64,000 nucleotides of DNA from Bryum argenteum (GCA_037043015.1 CM073321.1:3539001-3603000); one strand, 5' to 3'; shown: positions 12,916-25,622, counted from the first letter of the stretch. The notes: a model not told the origin generated them from the letters alone. Translations and numbers: made by a program.

Positions 12916-15900
12916 CTACGCTCTAACTTGGTCTAGGATTTCCCTCTCTAGAGTCATTTTGACCTCGTTGAAAGTGCGGGTGGGCGCGTGGATGAAGAGG
13001 TCTCTATCTATATCAAATTTGCATACCAATACCAACACGAAGTATAGGTGCTTGCAATGTCTATACGGTTCGCCTTTTTGTCCTAACTTAGTTATGGTTT
13101 TTTTGAACACCGGGCAAGAACACTCAGGGTTCTCATTTAGAGATAGTTTATAGATAGACTCTGAATCCGACTCCAAAGCGACGATACATCCAAAACCAGG
13201 TTGTGGTATCATGGTCACCTCGAGTATTTTTGCCTCCATGGCACGAGCTGAATCAATGTTCTTCATGTGCTTCGGAGTCACAGCCTTGATGCGTCGAAGA
13301 ACTTTAGACTTGCGTGATTTGGGGTACAGATCAGCCTTGTCCGGCACAGGAATATGTGACAAGTCTCTTGGTGGCGCAGAAGTATTGAATGTGCGGTTGA
13401 GAGGAAGGCGTTCCTTCTGTGGGAGCCGAAAACCCGCATTCTCCAACGCCTCTATTTCGTCCAGTGTCAGATTAGTCCCAATCTTCACGGGCCAAACAGA
13501 GGGAATAGGTGGTCGACCTTGTTTCCGCGAGAACGGCTCAATCCATTTACGACAATTGCCTTTCACACAACGCTCAATGTTGTCTGGACAAAAGAAAAAC
13601 AGATCAGTTTTTTTTTAACCTTCTTGAGGACGTTGCCATACTCCGGTGTAAGTTGGAGCTGCGGTCGCCTTTCCGTCTTGGACAATGCGGGATTCGCATT
13701 TCTTCCTGGTCTTAGCCATAATACCTCAACAAGCCTTAGATGATGATTCCTTCAAACGGGTAATGTGCCATAGACGCTCATTTACTCTCGTCTCTTGGAT
13801 AGCAATGACGCTACAATACTCGGTCTTGGAGAAGCGGGGGTTCCAGCGTTGCTCCCCGAACTTCATCTTCTTTGTGGATAGGATCGAGATTCTCGTGAAG
13901 AAGAGCTCGTGTGACTCTTCTCCCTATTCGAGGACGTGAGTAACTCACGGTGTCAGGTCGATGAGTTTCATCTTCAGCACCAATGGGAACATCAGCCTTC
14001 CGTTTCCTCGAACCAAAAATCTCTGCCCCCTCCAAGTCACGCTTACAGTGAGCTTCAGCTTTAGGGAAGTCCATAACTGCCTAGTGAAGGCAAGATGGAT
14101 TGCCGGATCGATTAGCCCGACGTTGAGCGGTATAAAGATGCTGACGAAGTTCTTCTACGGATGGTCCAGAACCACTTGCTCCGCCTTTGTTGAATTGATG
14201 GTAGCCGACCACTTGGAGGAAGGCCCGAACGTAGTCATCAACGGCTGCGACGTAGAGATCCCTACCCTTATTGCCAGACGCTTGCAGCCACTTGTTATGG
14301 ATTGACTCCGCAAGATTACATGAAGGCATCTCTGCGAGTTCCTCTGCCGAATTTTTTTTTCCTGCAATGTACAGATGTATTAAGACTTTATTCAGAATTT
14401 AGATTTGTACTTAATACAGATTCACAGTATATAAATCCACATAAAAAATCAACTAATAATATATATTATTAAAACAATAATCACAATTTCTTTGGTATCA
14501 CATTACATTCTAGAAGCAATTGTAGAGCATGTCATAAGCAAAGACACCACAAAAATTGAATACTTACTAGTTCCATAAATCCACCCCATTGTCTGTATCT
14601 GAAGTGCCAGTACGCAAGCCAATGACCTAAGTGTTCTAAACCAACTTCGGAGGAGGCCTTCAAGGATTCCCACCACGCTCTTATAGCCCAATATCGGGTC
14701 TCGGCCTCTTCCATGGTGCGCGCATCCTTGTACCGCTTACGAGAGAATCCGGTGTTGGCCTTGCACCGGGCACAATGTATTGTTTCGTATGTTTCTCAAG
14801 AGACCGTGTCCATGGAAATAACATGTGCGTTCGCGGCCTTCCATGGGGGCAAAGGGGTTTCGAGAGTCGTAGATGATGCGCACAAATGTTCCGATTGGCT
14901 TGGGCACTATCATCCATAAATCCTTGAAATCGCGGGCTTAGGTACTCCGTTTCTTGCCATCACATGATTAAGGTTCTTCCGGAAGACGAGTTGAGCATCT
15001 TTGTCCTCCGACCGAAATTACAAACATGCAATGGTTAGAATGCGTTGGTAACGTGAGTCGTATACGTGGCGAGCCATGGTGGTCCAATCCGTGTCGTTTG
15101 ACATGGTCAAACATCATCCATGCGTGGGAGAGATTTCCTCCAGGCTGCATACGGCGAACCAGAGCAACACTGCTACTGGGGCCGACTTCCGACATCTTGA
15201 AGATGAAGACTTTCTCCAATTCGTCGCCTTGGGCAACGAACATGTTGCGTTGCACATATGCCCAATTGCTGAGACCTCTGAGTTTTGTGATTCCATCGAG
15301 AATGCCATACCTACGCAAGTACTTGAAAGTGTAGATACAATTCCGCATGCTCGGGGAGTTTAACTCTTTGCATTGTTCAAAGACTGGTTCTAGCTGCTGA
15401 AGAGAAAGATTGCCGGTTTCGAGGTCACCTTTGTCACGCAGAAGTAAGTTACTAGCAAGTCTTTGCTGGTTTCCATAACTATTTTGGAAACGGTTGCTTG
15501 AGGGTTACGGTCAACATGCTCTTCTAGTTACTCATCTATCTTTTTCTGTACACATCAATAATCTTCGACTTTGATAGGATGTTCGTGGGTTCTTATATGG
15601 ACACATGCACGCTCTTGACAATCTCCTCCAACTACGTAAAAGATTTTCGCAGAACAAGGCGCAACACAAACAGGAGGTTGTTTGCAAAGCTTACAAACCA
15701 ACGTCCAATTTGGCGGGGGCAATCCGCCAACTGGGAAGGGGTCTTTAGTAATGCCTTCAAAGTCCACGTTGTTCACTCCAGCGACTCGATCAGGCCCTTG
15801 GAAGAAGTCGCAGTTTGGGTTGTGGCACTGTAAATGACCTACACAGCTGTAGTACCGGAATGACAATCCTTGAGTGTTGGTGATGTTCGTAGTCATCGTC

Positions 15901-16576
15901 CTAGTCCACACATGACGGTCATACCGTTTATCCATCCCCTCCATGGACTTCGCGACCTTGTGAGTTGCAGACGGAATAGTTGGAGGGAAGATGAAGAGAA
16001 CATCGCCATTGAAAGACTAAGGCAAGAAAGAAACGTTGACAGTGGGAATGGTATTGAAATCAAACGTTGGGTGGATGTGAGATAATTATCTCTAATAGGA
16101 GGCGGCAAAGGAGGACATGGCAGCGAAGTAGACTTTTTCTTGTCCTCTGATGAATCGGATAAATTAATCGTGACTTGGAGACCTGGTTTGACCTTGACTC
16201 GAGCAAGAGCAGGAGCAACTGCGGAGATAGTGGAAGAACTACGTGGGGTCAGGAGAACTGTTGACGAGTTCATGATGGACTCTATCAAGCCATAGAGGCG
16301 ATACTTTCCGGGTCTAAGCTTCCAGATTGTAGTATTATTCTCTAAGATGACAGGATCTACGACCATAGAATACTGAACTTGATTAGAAACAGGATAAAAA
16401 ACTTTGCTCTCTAACCACAGTAAAGATGCATCGTAGCCGAAGCGAATTCCAAGCCACAATGCAGTAATCTCTACAACACCTTCAAGACCTGCGGACATGC
16501 AAATGGGAGCAAGTGATCCGTTTGATCTAATCTCAATGATGTCTGCAGGAGTGGGTTCAGAGGAGGAGGCAGCCAT
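12916..16576 (-). pseudogene. Mutator-like (MULE) transposase with WRKY-GCM1 and SWIM zinc fingers
   Basis: A split transposase read right to left. The N-terminal exon starts at ATG 16576 (MAASSSEPTPADIIE). A following segment (about 15.55-16.0 kb) holds a cysteine-rich domain that ends in CVHIRTHEHPI, like the H-x-H end of WRKY-GCM1/FLYWCH fingers found on MULEs. Next come transposase-core frames: 15348-14968 (LRNCIYTFKYLRRYGIL), 14917-14566 (SLEKHTKQYIVPGA and WESLKASSEVG) and 14329-13811 (ESIHNKWLQASGNKGRDLY). The C-terminal segment, 13566-12916, carries a SWIM finger, CSCPVF followed by YRHCKH. Some breaks are plausible introns, for example the acceptor CCTTAG at about 16.01 kb. Others, such as in-frame stops and shifts near 13.6, 13.9 and 15.0 kb, look like decay, and I do not see an intact DDE core. 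Probably a dead autonomous-type copy. Family assignment rests on the SWIM and GCM1 motifs and on the order of segments. Confidence 0.65.
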
Positions 16577-16811
16577 GATGCGCGAGGGAAACAAAGAAAA
16601 TGAGTAGTGGAAGTGAGAAAAGGATGTACACTCTGTATGCAAATGTTTATAAGCTAAGTTTGGTAGAGGAATATCATAATGAAGTTAAAAAGAACAGTGA
16701 TGTGAGTGAAGCAGACAATTACTGTCTAGTAGATTAAATGTTGTAGAGTAATAGGCAATGTTAGCTGGTTTGATTAATGTGCATGTAGTTAACAGTCTCC
16801 AATTTGGGAAA

Positions 16812-16919
16812 GTGACGGCTACTGTCATTGTCAGAGCATTTGGATCTAAATTAGATTCAAAAAATAGATTAGCATCTCATGTCAGAGACTGTCACGTTTG
16901 GCAGCGTAGTAGCCGTCAC
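16812..16919. repeat. Inverted repeat in a divergent promoter region
   Basis: GTGACGGCTACT at 16812-16823 and its exact reverse complement AGTAGCCGTCAC at 16908-16919 face each other across 84 bp. They lie in the 0.45 kb between the MULE-1 transposase (leftward) and the second gene (rightward). A related sequence, GACTGTCACG, lies just inside the right arm. The pair could be a symmetric protein-binding site or a hairpin-forming element. This is an observation without known counterpart. Confidence 0.5.
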
Positions 16920-17093
16920 AGTTGTTGTGATAATTAATGATCAACTGCGCAAATTAGGTCATGGGACGGCTTCTAAACTGTGTTTAAATAGAAGTAGGAC
17001 GACAATATGGTCCTTTCCATTGTTCATTGAGTTGGTGTGGGTTAGGTAGTAAGACGGTCCATTTTGTGTCGGTTAGAAAAGATTCTTGACGTT

Positions 17094-17799
17094 ATGGACG
17101 CGGTGAGCATCGGGTCTGAGAGATCCAATGACAGTGTGCCTAAGAAGAAGAAGAGGAGAAGTGGTACTCGTTTTAGTAACACGAAAGCGCGCAAACGAAT
17201 CGCATTGCGGAAGGTGAGTGCGTCTCGGTCGAGTGGAGATGAGGGAGGCCCTACTGAATTTGACGTGAACGATGATGAAGTAGGGCCACATTATAGGCGG
17301 AATCTTAAAATGCGGTCGATCAATCTTGACACAGTAATCGAGATTGGGGAGAAAGATACAGCTGAAGATGTGAACGAGTTCAAGAGATTTATAGAAGAGC
17401 AGGAGCGGGGTAGAAGTTCATCAACGTCGAGCAAATCCTTTGTTATTATGTAGGAGGTGATGAGGCTGCCGAGAATTCTGAGCGTCAGGTACGGCTTTAT
17501 TCCAGAATTTTTGCTTGAAATTGCTGAGAGTTTGAGTTTAATGATCTGTATTTTTAATAATTAGGTTGATGCGGAGGGGGATGTCAAAGACGATGATGTA
17601 GAAGATTCAAGTTCTAGCGACGCGGAGAAGGAACTGAAGGACTATTCCGAAAACGATGAGGGCAATCTTCATTTACCCACATCCAAGTGCTTGCAATCGC
17701 TGGTAGTGAAAATGCTTGCTCCTCACTTATCCCAGAGAGGTTACTCTTGCAAGCCCTGCAAAGCAAACAAGCAATTGAGGCATCATTTATCGTATGCAT
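17094..17799 (+). pseudogene. Second gene of MULE-1, basic then acidic nuclear-type protein
   Basis: I do not recognise a named domain. Exon 1 opens at ATG 17094 (or the upstream ATG 17064) and encodes a Lys/Arg cluster (PKKKKRRSGTRFSNTKARKR) that would serve as a nuclear signal, then an acidic stretch. The frame meets TAG at 17451. A one-base shift there continues the same kind of sequence (GDEAAENSERQ) to a GT donor near 17491, and an acceptor (ATAATTAG) at 17564 leads into exon 2, VDAEGDVKDDDVEDSSSSDAEKE, up to TAA at 17799. Exon 2 ends with a Cys-containing segment (CKPCKANKQLRHH). It is transcribed away from the transposase. A short resemblance to KCWRARNKQLR in the MULE-2 cargo gene at 32.9 kb hints that both elements carried related genes. 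It is probably a truncated, frameshifted copy. Confidence 0.4.
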
Positions 17800-19009
17800 A
17801 ACATTACTTGCTTAGGAAGCTGAATTAAAATTAAATTATGGCAAGCTTCTCCTTCCATACACTAAGAATTGGGCAGCAAATCTCTACTCTGAGATTCTTT
17901 CAGATGGACTACTACGGGAATATACAAAGACAACGACATACAAAGACGTTCAACTTAATCCAGAATCACATACAACCTCCTTGACTCTTCCTAGATGAGT
18001 GCGCTAGATACCCTACGTTTTCAGCACTGATCTAACGTCGGCTGGACGACCACAATGCACACATTACGAGGTAGACAAGCCGTTCAAGTCAGACAAGTAT
18101 AAACTAAAACCTGGCCCGCACTCCGTTGTTCACCTACAAGCGAATTCTTGTCCCTTATTCCGCTCAAGCCTAAACCGCAAATTCACATTTTATATCCCGA
18201 CTTACTGTAGAAGTGCGGGCATTGGAGAACCTCAACTCCAACCCATCAAGCAGATTAGCTACACCATTCTCCTTGCCCTTTGACCTCATCTAGTAGCCAA
18301 ACCTCTACTGTGGCTCATTGGAAGTGCGTCAGATGCAAAAAAACCGGAGTGTAGCGGCAACTGCAGCAAGGTGGGGAAGTGAGAGATGATGGTAACCGGC
18401 TATCCAGATATCCCTTCCGGACGACCTACAACCACCGGTTACCCATTTTTATTGGGCTAAAACTAGCCACCCAATCCTTGACGCGACACCTCTCTTCATG
18501 ATGGGACTTCATGTACACACCAATGAATACAAGATAAATACAAAATTTGTACAATACATATAAATCATGCAATCTAATGGTACAGGGTCATGAAGAAGTG
18601 ATTGCATGGAAAGAAAAATTATTTCAAAATATTAAATGGCTTCTATGAAATGACTGATTTTCAAGCGATAATACGCAATCATATCCTAATGGATACCACT
18701 TGAATACAACATATCTTTGCTACTATTGATGTGATGAACAAGTATAAGACATGTGGAACAAAATGAAGTGATCATGATAAATGCCCCAATTGACCCTTGT
18801 AGGCATATTTAATGTACAAACGATCACAATCATTATTTTCTTTATTGCAAATTATATTAGTCACGAAGAATATACGCGATAAAACATTTTATGAATTAAA
18901 TAAATGAATTATAAATTTGTTTCATAGTTTAACTATTCAATAATTTGAACCCTCTGTCCATGTAGCTTCCTTAAGTATTTAAATATTAAAACCGATATTA
19001 GCTATATAT

Positions 19010-19570
19010 CATATTAAAAGGTTTAGGGGAACAATATCGGTCATTTCTAGTGCTATATGTCCAAGACATATTAAATTTGTATGTCAACATGGTAATGAGC
19101 CTATTTTGTGCTATTTCTATGTATAATAGAATTTTCTCTCTACGTATGAATCTTAAATATGTTATTAGAAAGCTCAACCAATGTAATATGAAACATGTTG
19201 AGTACTCAATAATAGTAGAATACCCAATATTTTGCACTTTTTATCATGTGATTCTAATAAGGTACTTACTCCTATAACTACAATAACTTGGACGTGGGTA
19301 AATTTAGGTACCTTCTGTCTCTAAATACTACTTTCTATATTGTCAATGTATCATATTAATAGGATTATTAGAACAATATCGATTAATTTTAGTGTTTTTT
19401 GTCCAAAAGATATTAAATAGGTCTACCAATATGACATAGAACGTAAAGTTCCTGATTATATTATTGGAAATGATGAAACATGTTGGATTCTTGTAGATAT
19501 AGAATACACAATCTTTTTTGTTTTTTATGTGGTGATTCTAATAAAGTATATAGGAGTATAAATACAATAT
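19010..19570. repeat. Diverged direct duplication, period about 342 bp
   Basis: The landmark CATATTAAAAGG, then AACAATATCGGT, then GTCCAAGACATATTAAA recurs about 342 bp later as CATATTAATAGG, AACAATATCGAT and GTCCAAAAGATATTAAA. In both copies this is followed by ATGAAACATGTTG and GTGATTCTAATAA. Two copies are visible, clearly older than the arrays further right. It may be a decayed satellite or the remains of a repeat pair. Confidence 0.6.
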
Positions 19571-19799
19571 TTGACTTGGATCTGAATAATATATGTACAT
19601 GAGTATATAATTTTACCTCTTCAAAAATTTATGTGTGAAATTGTAATATACGTATGAGAGAAATGAGGTAATAAAATCTAATAACGAAATATAAAAGGAA
19701 CTAAAATAAGAGGGTAAAATATGAAATATAATTGCTTAACCTTCCCATTGATTTTAACTATAGCAAGTTTGATTGATAATTGGTGTATTAACACACATT

Positions 19800-19910
19800 A
19801 ATATGCTCAGGAAAAAAGTATGTTTGGGAAAGTAGTATGTACGGGAAAATAGTATGCTCGGGAAAGTAGTATGAAATAGTATGTTTGGGATAAAAATATG
19901 AGTGGGAAAA
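19800..19910. repeat. Short tandem repeat of GGGAAAGTAGTATG type
   Basis: Five to six imperfect copies of a unit of roughly 17-18 bp, with a core of GGGAAA followed by GTATG. The spacing is uneven and the copies differ at one to four positions. Confidence 0.55.
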
Positions 19911-20299
19911 TGTCAAAAACAACCATGCAAAGCCGTTACATCTAGGGTCATCCACACAGTCACCCATTATCATCCACATTTGAATCGCTGGAGAACAGGC
20001 ACTATATACATCGTCGGTAGTCTCGATCCAAACGTTAAGGAATAATGTGCGAGCTGTCCACCCGTTCTGTACTAAAGCATGACTTATCAATCAAAATAAT
20101 TTGATGGAGAATGTTTGTTTATACCTCATAAAAAAACATCACTATAGTCCTCATACTGACTAATAGATCACCTTCAACTCATATAAATCTAGAAGAAAAA
20201 AATATCATCTTTTCAAACTATTCGCAATTTCACAACAGTAGAAAATGCACTAAATTGCACAAAATTGTTCAGAACTCCCTATGCCCCAACAACATGATA

Positions 20300-22796
20300 C
20301 TATCCACGCCGATTCTTCTTAAACCTTTTGCTCTTTTTCTTTGCTTCCACGGCCTTCTTATCTTCAGCAGCGATCTCACTTCTAGTCTTCTGTTTGGTTG
20401 GGTATTCAGCATCAACTGGTGGTAGGGCAGACGTAGGTGGCACCTTCAAAACCGCCCAGGTCAACTTACTCCGTTCAGATGCTTTTTTATCAAACTCCTC
20501 CCCATGAGCCTCTTCTCCCAATTGCTTGAGGCGTTCTAGAATAGCAACTTCTTGTCTCAGAGCCCTTACACTTTCATACTCAACAGCTTCTTCTCTTAGC
20601 TTCTTAATACGATCTGCAAGCTCCAATTCCTCTGTGACATTCATAGATGGTTCTCTAAGGTCTCTTTTATTACCATCTACAACCATAGGTGTTACTCCAA
20701 CCCTCTCAACATCCTCAGTTGCCATGATGCCCACATCCACCTATGCTTTGTCAACAACAACATCTTTCACTTTCTCACGAGAGTCCACCTCATCAATGGA
20801 TGTCAAATCTAGAGAAGGTTTTGTCCGCGGTGGGTGCCTCGGAACTTGAAACTTGTATTCATCACTCACTGAGACTGTTCACTTATTTCGAGGGCTTTGA
20901 GGTCCACCACATCCGCTAAAGCTACCACCCAAACCAGCACTATCCATGATAGTTGTTCCACCTGCACTTTGAGTAGATGCACAAGCAGCAGGTTGCACCA
21001 CTTGTTCCTGTAAAATCTCCTCCGGATCTATCATTACAATAATAACAAGGTATTAGTCTGAACCAACCTTTCAAAAACAACCAATTACATACAACATACA
21101 ACATATAGACCAGTATGTACATTATGTACATATCCATACCACATACCCAGATCTCTTATATTCTGTAAACATGAATATCAATGGCACAGTAAATAAAGTT
21201 AGATATCTAGGGCACATACGAATGTTTGAAGAAGAGCTCATGATTCTTGCTATCAAGGTGTCAAGGTGAGTCTCTTGCTCCTTCTTCAACTCCAAAGTTT
21301 GGGCAAGCTCTTGAAGAGCAGCATGCAATTTTCTAAATCCAAAACTTTGGAACCAAGAGGGGTGAACTGATGTCCCACAACCTACATCTCCACACTTGCT
21401 AGACAACCTAAACCAAGAAGCAGCACACCAAGGGTGATATAAATGCCCACAAGTACTAACCACAATGTCGTTCAAAGGAAAATGGCTCATGCACAACGCA
21501 CATGGTTGCATCACTATTGGGTTAGACTCTGATTTTCTATTCGGATCAAATAGTGAGCAATGGGGAGTAGGTCTCATTGTGATTCCAACTTCTCCCCCCT
21601 TGATGTGCATAAGTTGGAACACCAAAGCGTCCAATTGTTTCCTCAAACAAGAGTGTCTATTTATGAGATCTTCACACGTCACAGAACACGCATCTAGCTC
21701 CACAATAGCAGTTTTGTATTTAAGCTTTGCATCCTTCAGCATCTCCCGATAAACTTCTTCCTTCTTTGAGTGATCGGCTTCCGCATCAGCTTCAGTTTGT
21801 GCATCATGTGGTACAGATTGGACTTTGCGCAGTACAGAATTGACCTTATGCATTCGTGTGATCTTCTCTTCAATACACTGGGGGACCCCTTCTTCGCGAG
21901 AAATGTTACTCTGCAGCTCAGCCTTCACTTTCTTGACAGTGAGGCAGTCTGAAGTAACCACATAAAGCTCCATGGCAACTAACTTAACAAAGCTTGACAA
22001 TTCTTCTACATTTTTTTCTCTCTCAATGCTACATTGTTGTTCAGGTTGGACCTCTTCCCTTAAATGATTTGGCACAACAAAACTCCTTGCCTTAGGATCA
22101 TGAAATACCTCATGAATCCGCTCCTCCTTAAACAGATCGTCCTCACTTCTGCTTGTGAGTTTGCCTAGAGCCCTCAAATACAACTCCACTTTGTTTAACC
22201 ACTTGCTTCTTTGGTTTCTATTGGACACATCAGCAAACTCCGTCCAACTCACAGGTTTCTTTTTTAGGACCTCCATGACAATACCCCTAACAAATTGCTT
22301 AGCTATCATCTTAGACCTATGTAGATCTCTCAAATAAACCTATAAAAATATCTCAAAACTGCGCTTTAAGACACCTTGTCCTTCCAATTTGCATAGTGAT
22401 ATCCAGCCCTCCCCTTCCTCCCTTTTGGTTGCCCAAAGACATCTGTTACATCCTTGTCAAAGATGTCAAGAGGAGGTCATAGCTTGTGTGGATTCTTGCC
22501 TTTGTTGGGAGCACATATGTCTCGAACTCCTCTTTTGTAACAGCACAAGGAGGAAGATGAAGCTTCAACGATGCCAACTTCTCCAATTCCTTCACTATAG
22601 CTCTCTTTTTAACCTTCTCATCGCCACGACCATCACCAACGGGAGATCCGGGCGCATGATCGTCGTCGTCAAAGTCGCTGCCTCCTAGTTCGTCATCTCT
22701 AGAAAAGTAATTGGACGGGTTATCGTTGTTGGAGAACGTCCCAGTGCTCACCAACCAATCATTTTCTTCAATCTCAGAACTATGCAAAAATTCCAT
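20300..22796 (-). pseudogene. RING-finger, coiled-coil protein of unknown family (broken)
   Basis: Read right to left. The first exon starts at ATG 22796 and is acidic at its N-terminus. A shift near 22450 leads into VFGQPKGRKGRAGYHYANWK. The main exon, 22333 to about 21222, encodes a mostly helical 370-residue segment with a RING-type finger at about residues 280-325: C-x2-C-x11-C-x-H-x2-H-x2-C, then C-x5-C (CALC, CGHLYHPWC, CGDVGC). A GTATGT donor follows. The last exon (from about 21030) reads EEILQEQVVQPAACAS and continues in one frame to 20300 through an in-frame TGA and a TAG, ending in a Lys-rich tail. RING fingers usually recruit ubiquitin-conjugating enzymes. I recognise no further domain and no E3 class. 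Two nonsense codons and one shift make it a probable pseudogene. It lies to the right of MULE-1, with no evidence that it belongs to it. Confidence 0.5.
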
Positions 22797-25622
22797 ATTT
22801 GCCTGTGCAAATACAACGCCTGAATGATTAGCAAACTGTACAACGTTTCATGAACGTATAATGTTGACTGTATAGTACTAATTGTATTTTTACGAAAAAC
22901 GTGTTGAAACCCTAACGCAAATGTCTGAAGAAATCCCGCTTCGCGTCTACCTGAATACTGCACTTTAGGAATTATAATTGAAACTCTGTGGTTTTTTAAG
23001 TGTGCTTGATTTTATTAGAAGAACCATGAAAAAACCCAAATCACCGACACCCAACTCAAATTTGACTGAAGCTTCAAAACGACAAAATTCGACAAAAATT
23101 TCTCCGAGCCTCCGACTGGCTATCAACAATGTACGGCGAACACAAATTTGAAAGACAAGGGAGCCATCGTACTCCATCATGCTTCACAAGCAACAAAACA
23201 ACTAAAATTGTCGTTCAATTTCTGTAATGGACTAGAGATTCTTGCTGAAAAGATAAGAAGTATGTGTCAGGAAACGACCAAAATAGAAACCGAGAAGAGC
23301 TCCTCTCATTGGTTCATGCAGTACAAACAAGTCCGTCCCGTATAAAACCAATACAATGCAATTTACAAGGAAGTTAATTGGGATTTCAGAAGAATGGGGC
23401 AATATATGGACCTACATCTCCGATGCAACAAATGGCGTGGTTTTTTTTGCCTTTCCCAAAATCTAATTTCTATTTAACCTAGACAACTAGTAGATATATG
23501 CTCCTAGAAATAAAAAATTGACAAAAAAGCCTTTAAACTCATTTTTTAGACTACGTAACCCTTCAGCCATATCTAACATTTTTTTTTCTTTGGCGTTAAA
23601 TTTATCTTTGCCAAGTGCAAGATATGATAGATAATGAATCAAGGCTTACATATAGCTATTTAAAATGTATACTTAAAAAAAAAACAGCCGTAATGGGTAC
23701 AGTGGTGCAAAACTTGTCACTGTGCAGTACATACTTTTAACGTTCGTACTCATTTTAAAGTTCTGTTTTTTAGCAATGAGATTTTTTTTCAATCTCAAAT
23801 GTAGACAAGGTGTACTACTATACCTACTAATTGTCTTCTAGAAAATATAAAAAATTCTAGTCTAAAATTGGGTCCAAACTTTCACGTGACCTAGAAATTC
23901 TGTCGTGACTACAACTTTGTATAAGCGTAGTGTGCGTTTACCCGAATGTTGCCTCCCGAGACACCGAATGTTCAGAAGGGCATGTCCCCTTGGAACAGCT
24001 TTGATTGGGGCATGTAGGTACTCCATTGATATCTACTTAAAGAGTAGATATTGAAAATGGGCTTGCACGTTCCATTTGGATACTTGAGCTAGGAGCTAGC
24101 CTGAGAAGAAGTTACGGCCCGTTCTTGAGACTAAGGCAGAAACGGGGGGTCTTCCAAAGAAAAGTGTGTCATGGAAGGCACCTTAACACAAGAGGGGAGG
24201 GGCCTTTCGAAGACTACAGAGGGTACTATGAGGAGGGGAGGTCTCCCTCCTCACTTGCACATGGTGCCACGGAGAGCCGGGGTGGCTCTAAGAATTTAGG
24301 CTTGGGATGGGCCTCACTCCCGCATATTGGGAAAATTGGAAGGTGCTTTGGAGCATCTCTAAACATGCGGTTGGGAAGTATCTCTCTCCAAGTTAGTACC
24401 AGTGATAAATAGTACCGGTTCTCGGGAGTGACCGGGAATGGCTCTAAAGGGTGAGGCATGGAAAGAAACCTCCACTCCCACACCTTCGGCATGTGAAATG
24501 CTCTTGCGCATCTCGCAACATTGGGTTGGAAGGAGTCTCGCTCCAAACTAGTGCTTGGGAATACTAGTGCCGGTTTCTGGGAGTATTTCCAGTAGAGTCT
24601 TGATTGGAGTGAGAGACGAATGTGGACGGGGACTAGTAGAAAGTTGGACGAATAGTAAGGGCGGTTAGCTCCGTCGGTAAATGGTGCCACCCTTGGGAGC
24701 TTGGACATTTGTGGAAGGCCGCCTTGTGCTACCAAGTGGCACTCCTATGTGTTGGTGGTAGTTCCGGGTAACGAGTACGGGGTAATGTGTTGGGTGGTCA
24801 ACGGAGTTGGACACCTTGACTACAAGTGGTACTAATATTGTACTTTCATGGCATGTGCAATGTTAGTGAAGTTGTGGCCGGTTGCCACCAACAAAGTGAG
24901 CTGTGATTCCGCAACTAAGTAAGGCTTACCAAGGAAAAAAAAGGGTTGGGAGTAATTAGGGCCGCGACAGCACCGGCGTGCTTCATCGGCTCAATAATGC
25001 ATCTATGTCATCTTGAGTGTGACCAACTAGCATATAATTAACATATACCTCTTATAATACTCGTTTGGCAACGGTAAGGAACTAGAAACTATAGTGAAAC
25101 CTAATTTTGTTGCACCCACAACATTGTCCATGTGTACATTTGATACATGGGGCAATGGCTTAGGAGAAACCAAAAAATTTGGAATTGAACCAAGTGGATT
25201 TATATACACATTTCAACCATGTAATAGTGCGACGTGCAAGAGATGCAAAGGTGGCTCTATAAAAAGTTGTCTGGATGAGGATTTAGATGGAGCTTCTAGA
25301 TCACATAGCAGCTACGCAAATGACACTAATGTGTAATTGGCATCATGTGAGAAAATATCTAGTTTAAAATGTGCATAGCGGTTATCTACATGTCCATGAG
25401 CTAAAATGCATATTACTGCAAGAGGCAATTTTATGAGACCATCTAAGTTCTTCACCTTTCGAGATAAGGCTAGAGAAGCTATCTCTGAGTGGTCCATCTT
25501 TCATGCATAATAGATAGAACCACACGAGGCATTCTCTTTGATTTAAAACAATTGAGGTAATGTAAGTTTCTATGAGCAAGTGACGAGTCTAAGTGGACAC
25601 GTAGCTTCCTCGACTTTAAAAT
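22797..25622. other. Non-coding stretch left of the chromovirus
   Basis: No gene is supported. It contains a diverged tandem duplication at 24305-24600. The open frames at 24125-24412 (+) and 24226-24735 (-) overlap that repeat and are its shadows. Frames at 25.0-25.6 kb are short and without motif. Confidence 0.45.
24305..24600. repeat. Diverged tandem duplication, period about 155 bp
   Basis: CTCACTCCCGCATATTGGG, GCATCTCTAAACATGCGG and TAGTACCGGTTCTCGGGAGT in the first copy correspond to CCACTCCCACACCTTCGG, GCATCTCGCAACATTGGG and TAGTGCCGGTTTCTGGGAGT about 155 bp further on. Both copies also contain CTCTCTCCAA or CTCGCTCCAA. Two copies are clear. The identity of the parent element is unknown. 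Confidence 0.6.

Larger units (their letters stand above)
17800..20290. other. AT-rich non-coding stretch
   Basis: No gene is supported. It contains a diverged direct duplication at 19010-19570 and a short GGGAAAGTAGTATG-type tandem array at 19800-19910, listed separately. The other terminus of MULE-1 might lie in this stretch but no sequence matching the left end was recognised. Confidence 0.45.
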
